Below are positions 63,135 to 64,000 of a stretch of 64,000 nucleotides of DNA, piece after piece. The translations under genes were made by a program, and so were the position numbers. The stretch's first letter is position 1, and every line of letters starts with the position of its first letter. The notes under the pieces are model-generated. The model worked only from the letters and a program-made list of their open reading frames with translations. It searched no databases and had not been told where the DNA came from. Source of the stretch: Planctomycetota bacterium (lineage in GTDB: Bacteria; Planctomycetota; Phycisphaerae; Phycisphaerales; UBA5793); NCBI GenBank assembly GCA_963205185.1, contig CAUJHZ010000058.1:93697-157696 (forward strand), given 5' to 3'.

Positions 63135-63865
63135 CGAGAGACCGAACCGGTGTGCGCGCGGCGCGGCAAATGGTCCAGGCCGGGCAACTGCTCGGCGTGG
63201 ACTTCGTGGCCCTGCCGGCTCGCGAAAGCGCCCCGCCGGCCATCTCTGAATCATCCGGGGCCGCCCAAGCGCCCGCCGCTTGCTCCAAGCAGGCGCTGCT
63301 CGATGCGCTGCGCAAGAGGCACGATGCCCAGTGCCCGCACTGCACCGCCGCCACCGCGCACTCGCGCACCGTCTTCGGCGAGGGGAACCCCGATGCGCGG
63401 CTCGTGTTCGTCGGCGAAGCGCCCGGTGCGGAAGAAGACAAGACCGGCCGGCCTTTCGTCGGGCGCGCCGGCCAACTGCTCGACAAGATGATCACGGCAA
63501 TGGGGCTTAATCGCGAAGACGTCTACATCGCCAACGTTCTCAAGGCCCGTCCGCCCAACAACGCCACGCCGACGCCGGCTGAAGTGATGAACTGCGCGCC
63601 CTACCTCGCCGAGCAGTTGCGCATCATCGCGCCCGAGGCGATTGTCGCGCTGGGCGCCCCGGCCGCCAAATTCCTGCTCGACACGACGGAGGGGATCTCG
63701 TCGCTGCGAGGCACGTGGCACGCCTGCCGGCTCGAAAACCTCGAGATACCCGTCATGCCGACGTTCCACCCCGCATACCTGCTGCGCAACTACACGCCCG
63801 ATGCGCGCGGTAAGGTGTGGTCGGACCTGCAGATGGTGATGAAGCGGCTCAATGGCGAGGCGTAG
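63131..63865 (+). CDS. Uracil-DNA glycosylase, family 4-like
   Basis: The 244-residue enzyme removes uracil from DNA. Motifs are [73 protein letters not shown] and [11 protein letters not shown]. Of the four Fe-S cysteines of family 4, Cys68 and Cys71 (CPHC) and Cys155 are present. The position expected for the third ligand, usually KCRPP, is Ala139 (KARPP), so the cluster may be altered or absent. A poorly conserved N-terminal 60 residues precedes the core. The ATG overlaps the isomerase stop. Confidence 0.9.
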   Translation: MTRDRTGVRAARQMVQAGQLLGVDFVALPARESAPPAISESSGAAQAPAACSKQALLDALRKRHDAQCPHCTAATAHSRTVFGEGNPDARLVFVGEAPGAEEDKTGRPFVGRAGQLLDKMITAMGLNREDVYIANVLKARPPNNATPTPAEVMNCAPYLAEQLRIIAPEAIVALGAPAAKFLLDTTEGISSLRGTWHACRLENLEIPVMPTFHPAYLLRNYTPDARGKVWSDLQMVMKRLNGEA

Positions 63866-63879
63866 CGACTGTCTTTGAA

Positions 63880-64000
63880 GTCAAGTGTTTATTGAAGGAT
63901 TCCATGGCTGGTTGTCTCGGATCATGACGTTGATGGTGGTGAGGAGTTTGCGGGTGACGGCGATGAGGGCGGCCTTCTTGGGCTTGCCCAGTGCGAGGAG
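63880..64000 (-). mobile_element. IS110-family transposase, C-terminal end (cut by window edge)
   Basis: On the minus strand the last 40 codons before the stop read LLALGKPKKAALIAVTRKLL then NVMIRDNQPWNPS, the characteristic end of IS110 transposases, in which GK..KVAL.AVMRKLL precedes a terminal helix. The rest of the element lies to the right. IS110 elements use an Asp-Glu-Asp-Asp/RuvC-like and serine-type transposase and lack terminal inverted repeats, so its left boundary cannot be set by eye. Confidence 0.85.

Overview
The window is GC-rich (roughly two thirds G+C by eye). It looks like a chromosome fragment from a planctomycete, probably of the Phycisphaerae lineage. I infer this from several HAF-type extracellular repeat proteins, membrane proteins carrying a CxxCGY...CPECG zinc ribbon, a sulfatase, a Rho factor with a Gly/Arg/Lys-rich N-terminal insert, a GH10-like protein and the RimK/GCS2/C39 amidoligase neighbourhood. 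No rRNA and no CRISPR array are visible, and one tRNA (initiator Met) is present.

Positions 1-17.6 kb form an accessory, defence-rich block. A type I restriction-modification operon, hsdM (cut by the left edge) - hsdS - unknown coiled-coil protein - 36-codon ORF - rloC-like anticodon nuclease - hsdR, is packed with start/stop overlaps at every junction. It is followed on the minus strand by a zinc-ribbon membrane protein and a serine-recombinase cassette (small protein, DUF2924, recombinase, HTH protein). Next come three minus-strand genes of unknown role: an HNH/zinc-knuckle protein and two proteins that each carry an R-x4-H motif of the HEPN ribonuclease type near the C-terminus. A 38-bp split repeat flanks two of these three genes. 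The block ends at a tRNA-fMet gene with its own sigma-70 promoter and two hairpin terminators.

Positions 18-24 kb hold a predicted peptide/amide-ligation system. A minus-strand run encodes an RMD1/YagE-family membrane protein, a C39-like cysteine peptidase, a RimK-like ATP-grasp ligase, a GCS2-type glutamate-cysteine ligase homologue and an N-formylglutamate amidohydrolase homologue. A class II glutamine amidotransferase faces the run. The combination of ligase, peptidase and hydrolases suggests synthesis and trimming of a glutamyl-type peptide or tag whose product is unknown.

Positions 24-50 kb are mostly housekeeping and secreted or envelope genes: rho, coaE, two HAF-repeat proteins with a shared C-terminal domain, a sulfatase broken by an apparent frameshift, a transglutaminase-like protein, NAD(P)H-hydrate dehydratase, bioD, several small planctomycete-type hypotheticals, a YhaM-type exoribonuclease, an OmpA-like lipoprotein, a prepilin peptidase, xseB/xseA, purC, a frameshifted zinc-ribbon membrane protein, a GH10-like protein apparently lacking its catalytic glutamates, and a ComEA-like HhH protein. 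Copies of a degenerate intergenic inverted repeat (32.6, 43.8 and 58.8 kb) and a 250-bp-unit tandem repeat (38.1-38.6 kb) punctuate this region.

Positions 50-64 kb carry a sigma-54-dependent response regulator, topA, miaA, the NADH dehydrogenase genes nuoN-nuoM-nuoL-nuoK-nuoJ (minus strand, almost no gaps), a xylose-isomerase-like sugar isomerase and a family 4-like uracil-DNA glycosylase lacking one expected Fe-S cysteine. The right edge cuts an IS110-family transposase.
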